In this document: one piece after another, positions 26,259 through 34,010 of the stretch | How the letters are laid out: every line of letters begins with the position of its first letter | How positions within the stretch are numbered: position 1 is the stretch's first letter | Position numbers and translations under genes: made by a program | The notes under the pieces: generated by a model | What the model saw: the letters and a program-made list of their open reading frames with translations, nothing else | Databases searched by the model: none | What the model was told of the DNA's origin: nothing | Origin: Xylanibacter ruminicola | GTDB taxonomy: Bacteria; Bacteroidota; Bacteroidia; Bacteroidales; Bacteroidaceae | Length of the DNA stretch: 64,000 nucleotides | NCBI RefSeq assembly: GCF_900107775.1 | Contig: NZ_FNRF01000003.1 | Coordinates: 186,001 to 250,000, forward strand | Direction of reading: 5' to 3'

Positions 26259-28010
26259 TTATTCGCTTATTGGCAGTGTAACAATAAACTGGGCGCCATC
26301 TGTATAGGTGGTGTCCAGTTCTACTTTTCCACCCAACTGTTCGGCCAGTTTTCTGCTCAGTGGCAGGCCCAGTCCGATACCTTCCTTAAAGTTATCCAAC
26401 TTCACAAAGCGGTCAAAGATACGCTCCGCCTCTTCTGCAGGTATGCCATGGCCGGTATCGGTCACCATCATCTGCAGTTGGTCGCCTTCCATGCTGGCCT
26501 TCATGGTAATACAACCCTTCTCGGTATATTTCACGGCATTTTCCATCAGGCACGACAGGATGCGGCGCAACATATTCTCATTGGTCTTCAGCGTAAAGTC
26601 ATCGGGCAGTGTGGTCTCCAGCTTGATCTCGGTCTCGTCGGTCACATAGTCCTTGTATTCTGTCTGCAACCCGCGCAGCATGCTGTTAATGTGTGGTTTA
26701 TCGTTCTTGCTCATCTTTTCGGTGCTCTCGATGAGCGACAAGCCGATAATCTCGTCGATGAGGATGGTCACCTGGCGGGTACTCTTCTGCATCATGGTCG
26801 ATATGCGTTTGCGCTCCTCGGGGTTGCCCGCCAGATCGGGATCGGCTATCACCTGGGCAAAACCCGTGATGATGTTCAGTGGCGTGCGCACCTCATGACT
26901 CACGTTCTGGATAAACGCCGTCTTCATCTTCTCCGACTCCATGGCCTTTTTATACGCCTTGCGCAGTTCCTTCAGGTGCTTTTTGCGTATCTGCACAATA
27001 TATACCAGGGCGATAATCAGCAGTGTCAGTAGCAGGATAGCACCCATCAGGGCGGTGGTACGTACGTTAGCCGCTTTCTTCTCGGCTTCGTACAGCTCTA
27101 CCTGTTCCTGGATACCCTGCATACTATTGGTCAGCACCACATTATCTATCGAGTCGCTGGCCAGCGATTCCTCCTTAAACGATTTGTAGGCCTCCTCCCA
27201 TCTGCCGGCACGCTCGTAAATCAGCGGGATGGCATCGGCACCCTCGTCACCCAACTCGCGTTTGGCATATTCGATGGCCTCGTCAATCTTTCCTGTACAT
27301 GCCAGGTAGTAGGCCTCCATGCTACGGCCGTGAACCGACGACAGACCTTTCCGCTCGCCCTCCTTATACACCTTGTAACCCTCCAGGAATTTCTGTATGT
27401 CGCCATTGTTATAATAGGTCAGTGTTTTGCGGGTCTCGATATCGAACACCCGTTCGGGCGAATATTTCTGGGCAATGGCTTTGGCCTTATCCATCAGGTC
27501 TAATGCCTCCTGAGCGTCATCGTCTATGGCCACATTGATGATATTCATGTAGATGGGCGGGATACTCTCGTAATAGCCGTTCTTCTCCATCATCTGTACC
27601 ACCTCGTACCAGCATTTCTTGGCAGCCTCCTTGTTACCGCAGTACTTGTTGATATGGCCCATCATGTTCACGGCCATATACATCTCCTTGGTCAACTTCT
27701 TCTCGCGCAACTCCTTCGACAGTTCCTGAGCCTTGGTGTAGGCCTCAAAAATCTTCTGGCGGTTCATCTCGAATATGATGTCGTTGCACCGCTGTGTGTA
27801 GTAGCCGTGCAAGTCATTATGCTCCAGCAGATAGTTCTGCAGGTTCGTCAGATGCGTATAGAATCGGGCACTGTCGCCATCGTTAAACGCATGACTCATC
27901 GAGTCGCGAAGTTCTTTGTATTTCACGTCTTTCTTATAATCTACATTTGCGTGGCTGGCACTCGTTCCAAATAATAGCGCAATAGCCAATAGGATTCGTA
28001 CTATATTCAT
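26259..28010 (-). CDS. TPR-type sensor histidine kinase
   Basis: 583 residues. A signal sequence (ILLAIALLFGTSASHA) is followed by a helical, TPR-like periplasmic region (about 25-320), one membrane helix (about 325-347), HisKA with NVSHEVRTPLN (His372) and a full HATPase domain (ILSCLMENAVKYT, DTGHGIPAEEAERIFDRF, GIGLGLPLSRK). It is a typical Bacteroidetes orphan kinase with no receiver. It converges with rpoD, leaving only 5 bp between the two stops, and no terminator is visible between them. Confidence 0.92.
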   Translation of the reverse strand: MNIVRILLAIALLFGTSASHANVDYKKDVKYKELRDSMSHAFNDGDSARFYTHLTNLQNYLLEHNDLHGYYTQRCNDIIFEMNRQKIFEAYTKAQELSKELREKKLTKEMYMAVNMMGHINKYCGNKEAAKKCWYEVVQMMEKNGYYESIPPIYMNIINVAIDDDAQEALDLMDKAKAIAQKYSPERVFDIETRKTLTYYNNGDIQKFLEGYKVYKEGERKGLSSVHGRSMEAYYLACTGKIDEAIEYAKRELGDEGADAIPLIYERAGRWEEAYKSFKEESLASDSIDNVVLTNSMQGIQEQVELYEAEKKAANVRTTALMGAILLLTLLIIALVYIVQIRKKHLKELRKAYKKAMESEKMKTAFIQNVSHEVRTPLNIITGFAQVIADPDLAGNPEERKRISTMMQKSTRQVTILIDEIIGLSLIESTEKMSKNDKPHINSMLRGLQTEYKDYVTDETEIKLETTLPDDFTLKTNENMLRRILSCLMENAVKYTEKGCITMKASMEGDQLQMMVTDTGHGIPAEEAERIFDRFVKLDNFKEGIGLGLPLSRKLAEQLGGKVELDTTYTDGAQFIVTLPISE

Positions 28011-28039
28011 AATCTTAGGTTAGTCTGTATTCTTTTCTG

Positions 28040-28047
28040 CAAAAGTA
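28040..28047 (-). promoter_or_regulatory. -7 box for the TPR kinase
   Basis: TACTTTTG on the minus strand about 30 bp upstream of the ATG at 28010. Confidence 0.55.
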
Positions 28048-28103
28048 CTAATTATTTCATAATTACCAAATATTTTTGCTTTTTTTTTCCTTTATAATAA
28101 AAA

Positions 28104-28131
28104 AATCCGTGTAATCCGTGTCATCCGTGCC
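28104..28131. repeat. AATCCGTGT tandem repeat
   Basis: Three tandem 9-mers: AATCCGTGT, AATCCGTGT, CATCCGTGC, then CTAAAA. The same series, ending in the same CCTAAAA, occurs at 42645-42676. Confidence 0.75.
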
Positions 28132-28141
28132 TAAAAATGCT

Positions 28142-28149
28142 TATCTTTG
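28142..28149 (+). promoter_or_regulatory. -7 box for the 28172 lipoprotein operon
   Basis: TATCTTTG 22 bp before the ATG at 28172. It lies directly after the AATCCGTGT repeat, which would occupy the -35 area. Confidence 0.55.
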
Positions 28150-28171
28150 CAGGCGAATTAAAGAATGCAAG

Positions 28172-28693
28172 ATGAATAAGAATTTGATTTTAGCCCTTAT
28201 AGCAGTGCCTTGCTTGTTAGCAAGTTGTGGTCAGAAAAAGCAGCACGATGATATCATCGTACAGCATACCGAGGCGCCCAAACCTCAGGCTCCCATCCGT
28301 ATGCAGGATTATAAAGATGTGAAGGATGTGCAGTGGTTGGGTAAGCAGTACCAGGTGGAGGTGTCGCGCACAGCCGATGATTCTCTGCGTATGGTCAAGG
28401 ACGAGAATGGTCAGAAGTTCGTCGACAACCGCATCACCCTCAAGGTCATCCGTACTGATGGCAGTGTGTTCTGCACCAAGACGTTTACCAAGGCCGCTTT
28501 TGATGGTTGTCTCGACGACGACTATCGTAAGACCGGTATTCTCGAAGGTTTTGTGTTCGACAAGGCCGAGGGCAACCAGCTGTTCTTTGCTGCCAGCGTA
28601 TGTCATCCCCAGACCGATGAGTACATCCCACTGATTGTAACCGTCAGCAACTTCGGCGAGGTAGGCATCTCGCGCGATCAGGATCTAGAGTAA
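28172..28693 (+). CDS. Lipoprotein of unknown function (possibly DUF4738)
   Basis: 173 residues from the ATG at 28172. MNKNLILALIAVPCLLASCG is a lipoprotein signal with lipobox LASC. The mature part has VEVSRTADDSLRMVKDENG and ITLKVIRTDGSVFCTKTFTK, an all-beta look, and resembles the small Prevotella/Bacteroides DUF4738 lipoproteins; that match is from memory and unsure. It leads a three-gene run with two DUF4230 proteins. An in-frame start further upstream would run through the promoter. Confidence 0.7.
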   Translation: MNKNLILALIAVPCLLASCGQKKQHDDIIVQHTEAPKPQAPIRMQDYKDVKDVQWLGKQYQVEVSRTADDSLRMVKDENGQKFVDNRITLKVIRTDGSVFCTKTFTKAAFDGCLDDDYRKTGILEGFVFDKAEGNQLFFAASVCHPQTDEYIPLIVTVSNFGEVGISRDQDLE

Positions 28694-28701
28694 CCCCCAA
28701 T

Positions 28702-29403
28702 ATGAAACAGCGTAAAAGCATTCTCATCATTGGTGCTGCAGTGTTGGCATTGTTGCTGTTGCTGCTGATTCTGCCAGGGGACAGGTTCCTGGCATCTGAT
28801 TCAGCTGCCAGGAACCTGTCCCCTGGCAGAAGCGATACCGTCCCGATGCTAATCAACCAAGTCCAGAAATGCTCCAAGCTCTACACCGCCGAGTATCGCG
28901 TGCATAAGATTATCACCCACGACGATGCCTTGCGCCTAAAAGGTCAGTTGATGAGCAAGCAGTTCAACCTCAAGGTACCTCTGGCCGACAGAAAAATTGC
29001 CATCCCCATGGATGCCAAAATCAAAGCCTATATCGATTTCTCGGAGTTCTCCGAACAGAACATTGAGCGCAGTGGCAACAAGATAACCATCATCCTGCCC
29101 GACCCGCAGGTGGTGATGACCAGTTCTAAGATCGATCAGAAGAACGTCAAGCAATACGTAGGCTTGACCCGTGCACACTTCAGCGACGAGGAGTTGGCCA
29201 ACTATCAGCAGCAGGGTAGGGAGACCATCCTGCAGAGCATCCCCGACATGGGTATCGAAGAAACTGCCCGTGCCAATGCCGCCAAAGTCCTCGTTCCCAT
29301 GCTCACCCAGTTGGGCTACGAGGAGCAGGATATCACCATCGCCTTCCGCAAGGATTTGGATTTCAAGCATAAGTTCCAGAGCTTAACACGCTTTGAAGAT
29401 TAG
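28702..29403 (+). CDS. DUF4230 membrane-anchored protein with a hairpin repeat in its coding sequence
   Basis: 233 residues. N-terminal membrane helix (ILIIGAAVLALLLLLLIL) then a DUF4230 domain: TAEYRVHKIITHDDA, FSEQNIERSGNKITIILPDP and a C-terminal helical part. DUF4230 proteins are membrane-tethered with unknown role. Codons for residues 24-43 (LPGDRFLASDSAARNLSPGR) come entirely from a perfect inverted repeat also seen at three other places in the window, so this linker is a later insertion. The gene is 8 bp after the lipoprotein and just before a second DUF4230 gene. Confidence 0.82.
   Translation: MKQRKSILIIGAAVLALLLLLLILPGDRFLASDSAARNLSPGRSDTVPMLINQVQKCSKLYTAEYRVHKIITHDDALRLKGQLMSKQFNLKVPLADRKIAIPMDAKIKAYIDFSEFSEQNIERSGNKITIILPDPQVVMTSSKIDQKNVKQYVGLTRAHFSDEELANYQQQGRETILQSIPDMGIEETARANAAKVLVPMLTQLGYEEQDITIAFRKDLDFKHKFQSLTRFED
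28771..28829. repeat. GGGACAGGTTCC palindrome inside the DUF4230 gene
   Basis: Two 24-bp arms (28771-28794 and 28806-28829) are perfect inverted copies around an 11-base loop; each arm contains CAGGGGACAGGTTCCTGG. Translated in frame. Confidence 0.95.
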
Positions 29404-29407
29404 AGTT

Positions 29408-29986
29408 ATGAAGAAGATTAATATCATCATAGGTGCAGTAGTTGTGATCGCTGTTATCGCGGTCTTCTTCTGGGTTAAGAGTGTCCTGAAGAGCAACTAT
29501 ATCGAGATTGGTTCCAACGACAAGATTGAGCCCACCCCCACGCAGATCCAGAGCATCAGGGATATTGGTGAGTGGGAGTTTCTTTCTGTCTCTGCCGAAG
29601 AGATGGTCGACACCGTCCGTAAGGGTTTCTTTTCCGACGATGAGTTAGTCCGCATCTATTACGGCACCCTCCGCCTGGGCATCAACATGCAGCAGTTAAG
29701 CGATGACGCGATACGCGTCCAAGGCGACACCCTCCAGGTAACGTTACCCAAGGTAACCCTGCTGGACAAAGACTTCATCGACGAAGCCAAAACCAAGTCG
29801 TTCTACGAGTCCGGCAAATGGTCCCCTCAGGCCCACCAAGCCCTCTACCAAAAGGCCCACCGCCAAATGCTCCAGCATTGCCTCACCCCCGAAAACCTCA
29901 CAGCGGCCCAAACCAACGCCGAGTCCCAACTCCGCAACCTCTTCACCCAATTGGGCTACAAAACCATCACCCTTCACTTTGAGTAA
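29408..29986 (+). CDS. DUF4230 membrane-anchored protein
   Basis: 192 residues from the ATG at 29408. One N-terminal membrane helix (IIIGAVVVIAVIAVFFWV), then the DUF4230 pattern with IGEWEFLSVSAEEMVDT, DDELVRIYYGTLRLGI and LPKVTLLDKDFIDE. It is a paralogue of the gene before it, with which it is tightly linked (4 bp). The last 60 codons are very C-rich on the third position compared with the rest, which may reflect strong codon preference. Function unknown. Confidence 0.8.
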   Translation: MKKINIIIGAVVVIAVIAVFFWVKSVLKSNYIEIGSNDKIEPTPTQIQSIRDIGEWEFLSVSAEEMVDTVRKGFFSDDELVRIYYGTLRLGINMQQLSDDAIRVQGDTLQVTLPKVTLLDKDFIDEAKTKSFYESGKWSPQAHQALYQKAHRQMLQHCLTPENLTAAQTNAESQLRNLFTQLGYKTITLHFE

Positions 29987-30005
29987 TGTCCTCTTATATC
30001 AACTG

Positions 30006-30216
30006 CAAGGGCTATATCCCTAATAAAACGTCCTGAGCTCAGAGGCCGGCTGTAATATTATCGTAATCATTCGAAGAACTCGCTCCGCTCAAACAGCTTC
30101 TCATGTCGATTTGCTTGTCTCGCTTACGCGACACAAGAATCGAAGACGATTCCGATAATAGTACATCCTATAAATGCCTCCTCGTGCGGAATGTTTTCTT
30201 AGGGATACAGCCCTTG
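30006..30216. mobile_element. MITE-like element with terminal inverted repeats
   Basis: 211 bp bounded by AAGGGCTATATCCCTAA (30007-30023) and TTAGGGATACAGCCCTT (30199-30215), which are inverted copies with two mismatches. The interior holds ACGTCCTGAGCTC, AAGAACTCGCTCCGCTCAAA and CCTCCTCGTGCGGAATG. No coding capacity. A partial second copy lies inverted at 30346-30520. Confidence 0.75.
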
Positions 30217-30250
30217 AAAATATATTTGTTTTATCTTTGCCTCACTTAAG

Positions 30251-30403
30251 ATGCCTTTGATGGCAGTCGGTAGTTGTGAGGACGAATGGGGAAAGGTGGT
30301 CATCAGCAATAGTGAGCAGGGAGAGGCGTTGAGTGTTCAGACACAAAAACATTCCGCACGAGGAGGTATTTATAGGAATGCAAATTCTTTGAATCAACAT
30401 TGA
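30251..30403 (+). pseudogene. Possible 50-residue gene remnant
   Basis: An ATG at 30251 follows a TATCTTTG promoter-like box (30232-30239) by 11 bp and opens MPLMAVGSCEDEWGKVVISN. The reading runs into the second repeat copy at 30346 and stops soon after. It looks like the first part of a gene cut off by the repeat, but it may be chance. Confidence 0.25.
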
Positions 30404-30520
30404 GTTTCGGATTGCGGAACGCAATCTGAATTACGAAATACGAAAAGCTGTTTGAGCAAAGCGAGTTCTTTGAGTGATTTGAAGAATTTGTGTACCGGCC
30501 TCCGAGCTCAGGACGTTTTT
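30346..30520. repeat. Inverted partial copy of the MITE-like element
   Basis: Reverse-complement matches to 30025-30197: ACGTCCTGAGCTCGGAGGCC, AAGAACTCGCTTTGCTCAAA, CCTATAAATACCTCCTCG and GTGCGGAATGTTTT. The central parts differ, so the two copies have diverged. The terminal AAGGGCT repeats are absent here. Confidence 0.75.
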
Positions 30521-30582
30521 GGGTTGAACGCTCAACACCGTGGGGGAGCATCCCCCATTGGTCGAAAGACCAAAAAAAAGGA

Positions 30583-31257
30583 TTAGAATTTAGAAAGAAG
30601 CCCTTTCCAAGCTTCACTTAACGAAATCATGGTAGGAAAAAGAATGCTAGCCCCTGAATCAAGGAGGACTTGATCGGGGAGGGGACCGGTGTTGACGGCG
30701 ATGGTGTAAATACCAGCAGCTACACCAGCGCGGACACCTAGGGGGGCGTTTTCTACGACCATCGCTTCGCTCGGTTGCAGATGGCCTGCCTTCTCTAATC
30801 CCATGAGATAGGGATCAGGATTGGGCTTGCCTCGTTTCACATCGTAGGCGGTGGTGATGTTATCGATGGAAACAAACTTTCCAAAGTCACGCAGGATGCG
30901 ATTGATGAGCGGGCGCTGACCACTGCCAGTCACCACACCAATGGTGATGCCAGCTGCATGTATCTGCTCCATGAGCGATAAGATGCCCGGCATGATGGGA
31001 GCCTCTGGCATTGAGTGGAAAATGCGTGTTTTTTCATCGTACATCAACTGCGACTCAGCCTCGGTAATCTCGCGACCTTGCTGTTGTTTTACCATATAAC
31101 GAATGGTGTCTACGCCACGAGCTCCCTCTGTGGCGTAGGCATCATCGGCTGTCATATTGATTCCGAACTTCTTCATCGACTGGACCCAGGCCACTGCATG
31201 ATTCCCCATGGAATCATACAGCACCCCGTCCATATCAAATAATACCGCTTTAATCAA
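30583..31257 (-). CDS. HAD hydrolase, beta-phosphoglucomutase/phosphatase-like
   Basis: About 224 residues from a TTG at 31257 (LIKAVLFDMDGVLYDS). HAD motif I DMDGVLYD, motif II GVVTGSGQ, motif III VKRGKPNPDPYLMG and motif IV AMVVENAPLGVRAG, with an alpha-helical cap, fit subfamily IA enzymes such as beta-phosphoglucomutase or sugar phosphatases. The usual ATG is missing: the 85-bp repeat abuts the gene and the start is either this TTG or a TTG within the repeat at 31341, adding 28 repeat-coded residues. It follows pgi in the same direction and is probably cotranscribed with it. Confidence 0.85.
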   Translation of the reverse strand: MIKAVLFDMDGVLYDSMGNHAVAWVQSMKKFGINMTADDAYATEGARGVDTIRYMVKQQQGREITEAESQLMYDEKTRIFHSMPEAPIMPGILSLMEQIHAAGITIGVVTGSGQRPLINRILRDFGKFVSIDNITTAYDVKRGKPNPDPYLMGLEKAGHLQPSEAMVVENAPLGVRAGVAAGIYTIAVNTGPLPDQVLLDSGASILFPTMISLSEAWKGLLSKF

Positions 31258-31345
31258 TGTTGATACTTCGTATCGAGCCCTCTCACGCTCGGCAAAGCTC
31301 AAGCAAGCTTGGCGATGCACTCGCTTAATCGAGGCCTTCAATGTT
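31255..31345 (-). repeat. 85-bp intergenic element, copy 2 (inverted)
   Basis: Reverse complement of 12654-12745 with only one or two differences (ATCAACATTGAT versus ATCAAAATTGAT near its end). It again lies directly before the start of an unrelated gene, in the same orientation relative to that gene. Confidence 0.9.
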
Positions 31346-31358
31346 TAATCTTTAATGT

Positions 31359-32705
31359 TTAACCCAGGCGAGCTTTGATAGCAGCGCTCTCTGCCTCGTA
31401 GCCAGGCTTGTCGAGCAGCGCAAACATGTTCTTCTTGTAAGCCTCTACACCAGGCTGGTTGAATGGGTTCACACCCAGCACATTACCACTGATACCACAG
31501 GCAATCTCGAAGAAGTAGATGAGCTGTCCGATATAGTACTCGTTCAACTTAGGAACGCTGATGCGCATGTTGGGCACACCACCATCCACGTGAGCCAGCT
31601 GTGTACCCAGCTCAGCCATCTTGTTCACCTCGTCAACACGCTTGCCAGCCAGGAAGTTCAATCCGTCCAGGTTCTCCTCGTCGTTGGGGAACAGCAGCTT
31701 CTTCTCGGGCTCCTCTACAGAGATCACAGTCTCGAAGATAGTGCGCTCACCCTCCTGAATCCACTGACCCATTGAGTGCAGGTCGGTGGTGAAGTCAACG
31801 CTGGCAGGGAAGATACCCTTCAGGTCCTTACCCTCGCTCTCGCCGTAGAGCTGCTTCCACCACTCAGAGAAGAAGTGCAGCTTAGGCTGGAAGTTCACCA
31901 TAATCTCAATCTTCTTACCGCTCTGGTACAGTCCGTTACGTACGGCAGCATACTGTGCAGCGGGGTTCTCGGCAAATGGTACGGTTGGGGCGCAAGCCTT
32001 CTCCATCTCCTGGGCACCAGCCACCAGATCCTTGATGCTGAAACCTGCGCAGGCGATAGGCAGCAGTCCTACTGGAGTGAGTACTGAGAAACGACCACCA
32101 ACGTTATCGGGGATGATAAAGCTCTTGTAACCCTCCTTATCGGCGCAGGTACGTGCAGCACCCTTCTTGGCGTCGGTCACAGCCACGATCACCTTCTTAG
32201 CCTCTTCCTTACCACGCTGGGCCTCACACTGTTTCTTCAGCAGACGGAAGGTGAGGGCAGTCTCGGTGGTAGTACCACTCTTCGAGATGTTGATCACACC
32301 AAACTTCTTACCCTTCAGGTACTCTGTGAGTTCAAACAGATAGTCCTCACCGATGTTGTTACCTGCAAACAGGATGGTGGGGTTCTTAGGATCGTTAACC
32401 AACCAGCTGAAAGCGTTGCTCAGGGCCTCGATCACGGCACGTGCACCCAGGTACGAACCACCGATACCAGCCACTACGATAGCCTCGCAGTTAGCGCGCA
32501 GGGTGTCGGCGCAAGCCTGCAACTCATCCAGGAATGCAGGTGTGATGCTGCTGGGCAGGTGCAACCAACCCAGGAAGTCGTTGCCAGGACAGGTACCGGC
32601 CTCAAGTGCCTTCTGTGCCTCAGCTACCTTTGGTTCAAAACTCTCCACTGCACCTTCCTTCAAAAAGCATGCAGCCTTCGTAATGTCAAGCTTAATCATT
32701 TCCAT
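31359..32705 (-). CDS. pgi: Glucose-6-phosphate isomerase
   Basis: 448 residues, the length of the bacterial/Firmicutes-type Pgi. Recognisable sugar-isomerase motifs: [46 protein letters not shown] and the C-terminal [16 protein letters not shown] with GCISGN-like end ([20 protein letters not shown]). It interconverts glucose-6-phosphate and fructose-6-phosphate in the cytoplasm. A TTCAATG array lies upstream between it and the UpxY-like gene. Confidence 0.97.
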   Translation of the reverse strand: MEMIKLDITKAACFLKEGAVESFEPKVAEAQKALEAGTCPGNDFLGWLHLPSSITPAFLDELQACADTLRANCEAIVVAGIGGSYLGARAVIEALSNAFSWLVNDPKNPTILFAGNNIGEDYLFELTEYLKGKKFGVINISKSGTTTETALTFRLLKKQCEAQRGKEEAKKVIVAVTDAKKGAARTCADKEGYKSFIIPDNVGGRFSVLTPVGLLPIACAGFSIKDLVAGAQEMEKACAPTVPFAENPAAQYAAVRNGLYQSGKKIEIMVNFQPKLHFFSEWWKQLYGESEGKDLKGIFPASVDFTTDLHSMGQWIQEGERTIFETVISVEEPEKKLLFPNDEENLDGLNFLAGKRVDEVNKMAELGTQLAHVDGGVPNMRISVPKLNEYYIGQLIYFFEIACGISGNVLGVNPFNQPGVEAYKKNMFALLDKPGYEAESAAIKARLG

Positions 32706-32734
32706 AATCAGTTAAAATTATATATAATGTTTGT

Positions 32735-32765
32735 AATGTTCAATGTTCAATGTTCAATGTTTAAT
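32735..32765. repeat. TTCAATG heptamer array
   Basis: Three perfect TTCAATG copies with flanking variants (TTTGTAATG, TTTAATTG) between pgi and the UpxY-like gene. Confidence 0.85.
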
Positions 32766-32768
32766 TGA

Positions 32769-32815
32769 TGTCAGGGACCTGTCCCCTGACAGGTGGGAAC
32801 CTGTCCCCTGGCAGG
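32769..32815. repeat. GGGACAGGTTCC-type palindromes at the end of the UpxY-like gene
   Basis: TGTCAGGGACCTGTCCCCTGACA followed by GGAACCTGTCCCCTGGCAGG. It supplies the TGA stop and the last dozen residues (ARGQVPTCQGTGP) of the UpxY-like protein. Confidence 0.9.
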
Positions 32816-33754
32816 GGCGAGCGCTTCCCTGCAGCGCGCTTTCAGCTTGCAGCTGTCCTTTAAGCGTTCCGTCGCCTTCTCAAGGCGCAGCCTGCAGGCC
32901 TCCACATCCTCCTCCAGGATAAGCGCTGCTAAGTACATCGGCAGGGCTAGCTCGGCTTCGGTGATAGGTGTAAAACCTTTAAACTTCAGCAGGCGCGCGC
33001 GGGTTCGCTTCAGCTCGATGAGTTTCAGGTTGTACTCCACCTTGGGCACATCCTTATCCGCCTGGTTCTCCAACAGCCACTCGGCCAGTTCCAACAGGTA
33101 TTTCTTATCCCCATCCACATCCTTCGATGGCCGCTCCCTAATCTCTCGCTCTTTCTTGTTAGCAGCGTGTTCTCCTTCCTCCTTTCTCCTTCCTCCTTCC
33201 TCGGAAGAAATCAACTCCACGAGCTCTGCCTCGATCTCTACCGCTGCGATGATCACCCCAGGTATCTGCACCACCAGATGCTTGTTGCGCTTCCCTTTCA
33301 GGCGCAGGATGGTACCCTCGTAACCATCATAGATACCACCCTTGATACGAATCTTTTCGCCCTCTTTCAGGTTCAGCTCCTCGGGCTTAAAATAGGTGAT
33401 CTTTTCCTGTCGGATATTGGTGAATTCGATGAATCGCTCCATGGCATAGTCAGGCACCGTCAGATAGTCCTGCTTGTTCGAGAAGGTGGATTTGCGCATG
33501 TAGATACTCTCGCGCGACTTATGTCGGATATACTCCTTCAGCGCCTCCTCGCTGGCACGTACAAATATCAATCCCGTGATGGCAGGCACCATCGTACGCT
33601 GCTCCTGGCGGCGCACGGTCTTTACTTCATATTTCATAGGTACGTGACTGCGGAATCCTGCCTTTCTCAGTGCATCCCTCACTTTCTCTTCGTGGTGCAC
33701 GCTCAAGCACCCCAGCACATACCATTTTTCTACATTATTATCAGTTTCTGCCAT
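32771..33754 (-). CDS. UpxY-like NusG-family antiterminator with long C-terminal extension
   Basis: 327 residues from the ATG at 33754 (MAETDNNVEKWYVLGCLSVH). N-terminal NGN domain (about 9-110) with WYVLGCLSVHHEEKVRDALRK and a KOW segment with EGEKIRIKGGIYDGYEGTILR, as in the UpxY antiterminators that let polymerase read through capsule operons in Bacteroides. UpxY proteins are usually about 170-200 residues; here a KEEGE-rich linker coded by a GGAGGAAGGAGAA repeat is followed by some 110 helical residues (YLLELAEWLLENQADKD). It is divergent from the polysaccharide export operon, its likely target. Confidence 0.82.
   Translation of the reverse strand: MAETDNNVEKWYVLGCLSVHHEEKVRDALRKAGFRSHVPMKYEVKTVRRQEQRTMVPAITGLIFVRASEEALKEYIRHKSRESIYMRKSTFSNKQDYLTVPDYAMERFIEFTNIRQEKITYFKPEELNLKEGEKIRIKGGIYDGYEGTILRLKGKRNKHLVVQIPGVIIAAVEIEAELVELISSEEGGRRKEEGEHAANKKEREIRERPSKDVDGDKKYLLELAEWLLENQADKDVPKVEYNLKLIELKRTRARLLKFKGFTPITEAELALPMYLAALILEEDVEACRLRLEKATERLKDSCKLKARCREALAPARGQVPTCQGTGP
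33170..33203. repeat. 14-bp tandem repeat inside the UpxY-like gene
   Basis: On the coding strand GGAGGAAGGAGAA(A/C) occurs twice in tandem with a partial third copy. It encodes EEGGRRKEEGEHA between the KOW region and the helical extension. Confidence 0.75.
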
Positions 33755-33774
33755 CGCTAATCTTTTTCGGGGGA

Positions 33775-33782
33775 CAAAATTA
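33775..33782 (-). promoter_or_regulatory. -7 box for the UpxY-like gene
   Basis: TAATTTTG on the minus strand 21 bp upstream of the ATG at 33754. Confidence 0.5.
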
Positions 33783-33842
33783 AATAAAAAAAACGAAATA
33801 GCCGAAGAAATCACGCAATAATTGTCTTTTTTTGCATTTTTA

Positions 33843-33874
33843 TTTGGTCATGTCGCAAATTTCGCTTAACTTTG
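33843..33874 (+). promoter_or_regulatory. Promoter and long leader of the polysaccharide export operon
   Basis: TTTG (33843-33846) and TAACTTTG (33867-33874) are 20 bp apart. Transcription would begin near 33881, leaving a leader of about 130 bp before the first gene at 34011. No terminator hairpin is obvious in the leader, but a leader of this length next to a UpxY-like gene fits NusG-type control. Confidence 0.7.
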
Positions 33875-34010
33875 TCCGCGGAAAAGGGAAATCGATTTCA
33901 ATTCTATCCCGGAAACCAGTGTATTAATAAAACTTAAATATTCTATAACGTACTGACTTTAAACATATTATGCTGTCAGCACGGAAGGAGGGAAATACGC
34001 AAATTACTAG

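Noticed and set aside
33815..33960. Invertible promoter in front of the polysaccharide operon
   Set aside because: No pair of inverted repeats flanks the promoter and no invertase gene is in the window.
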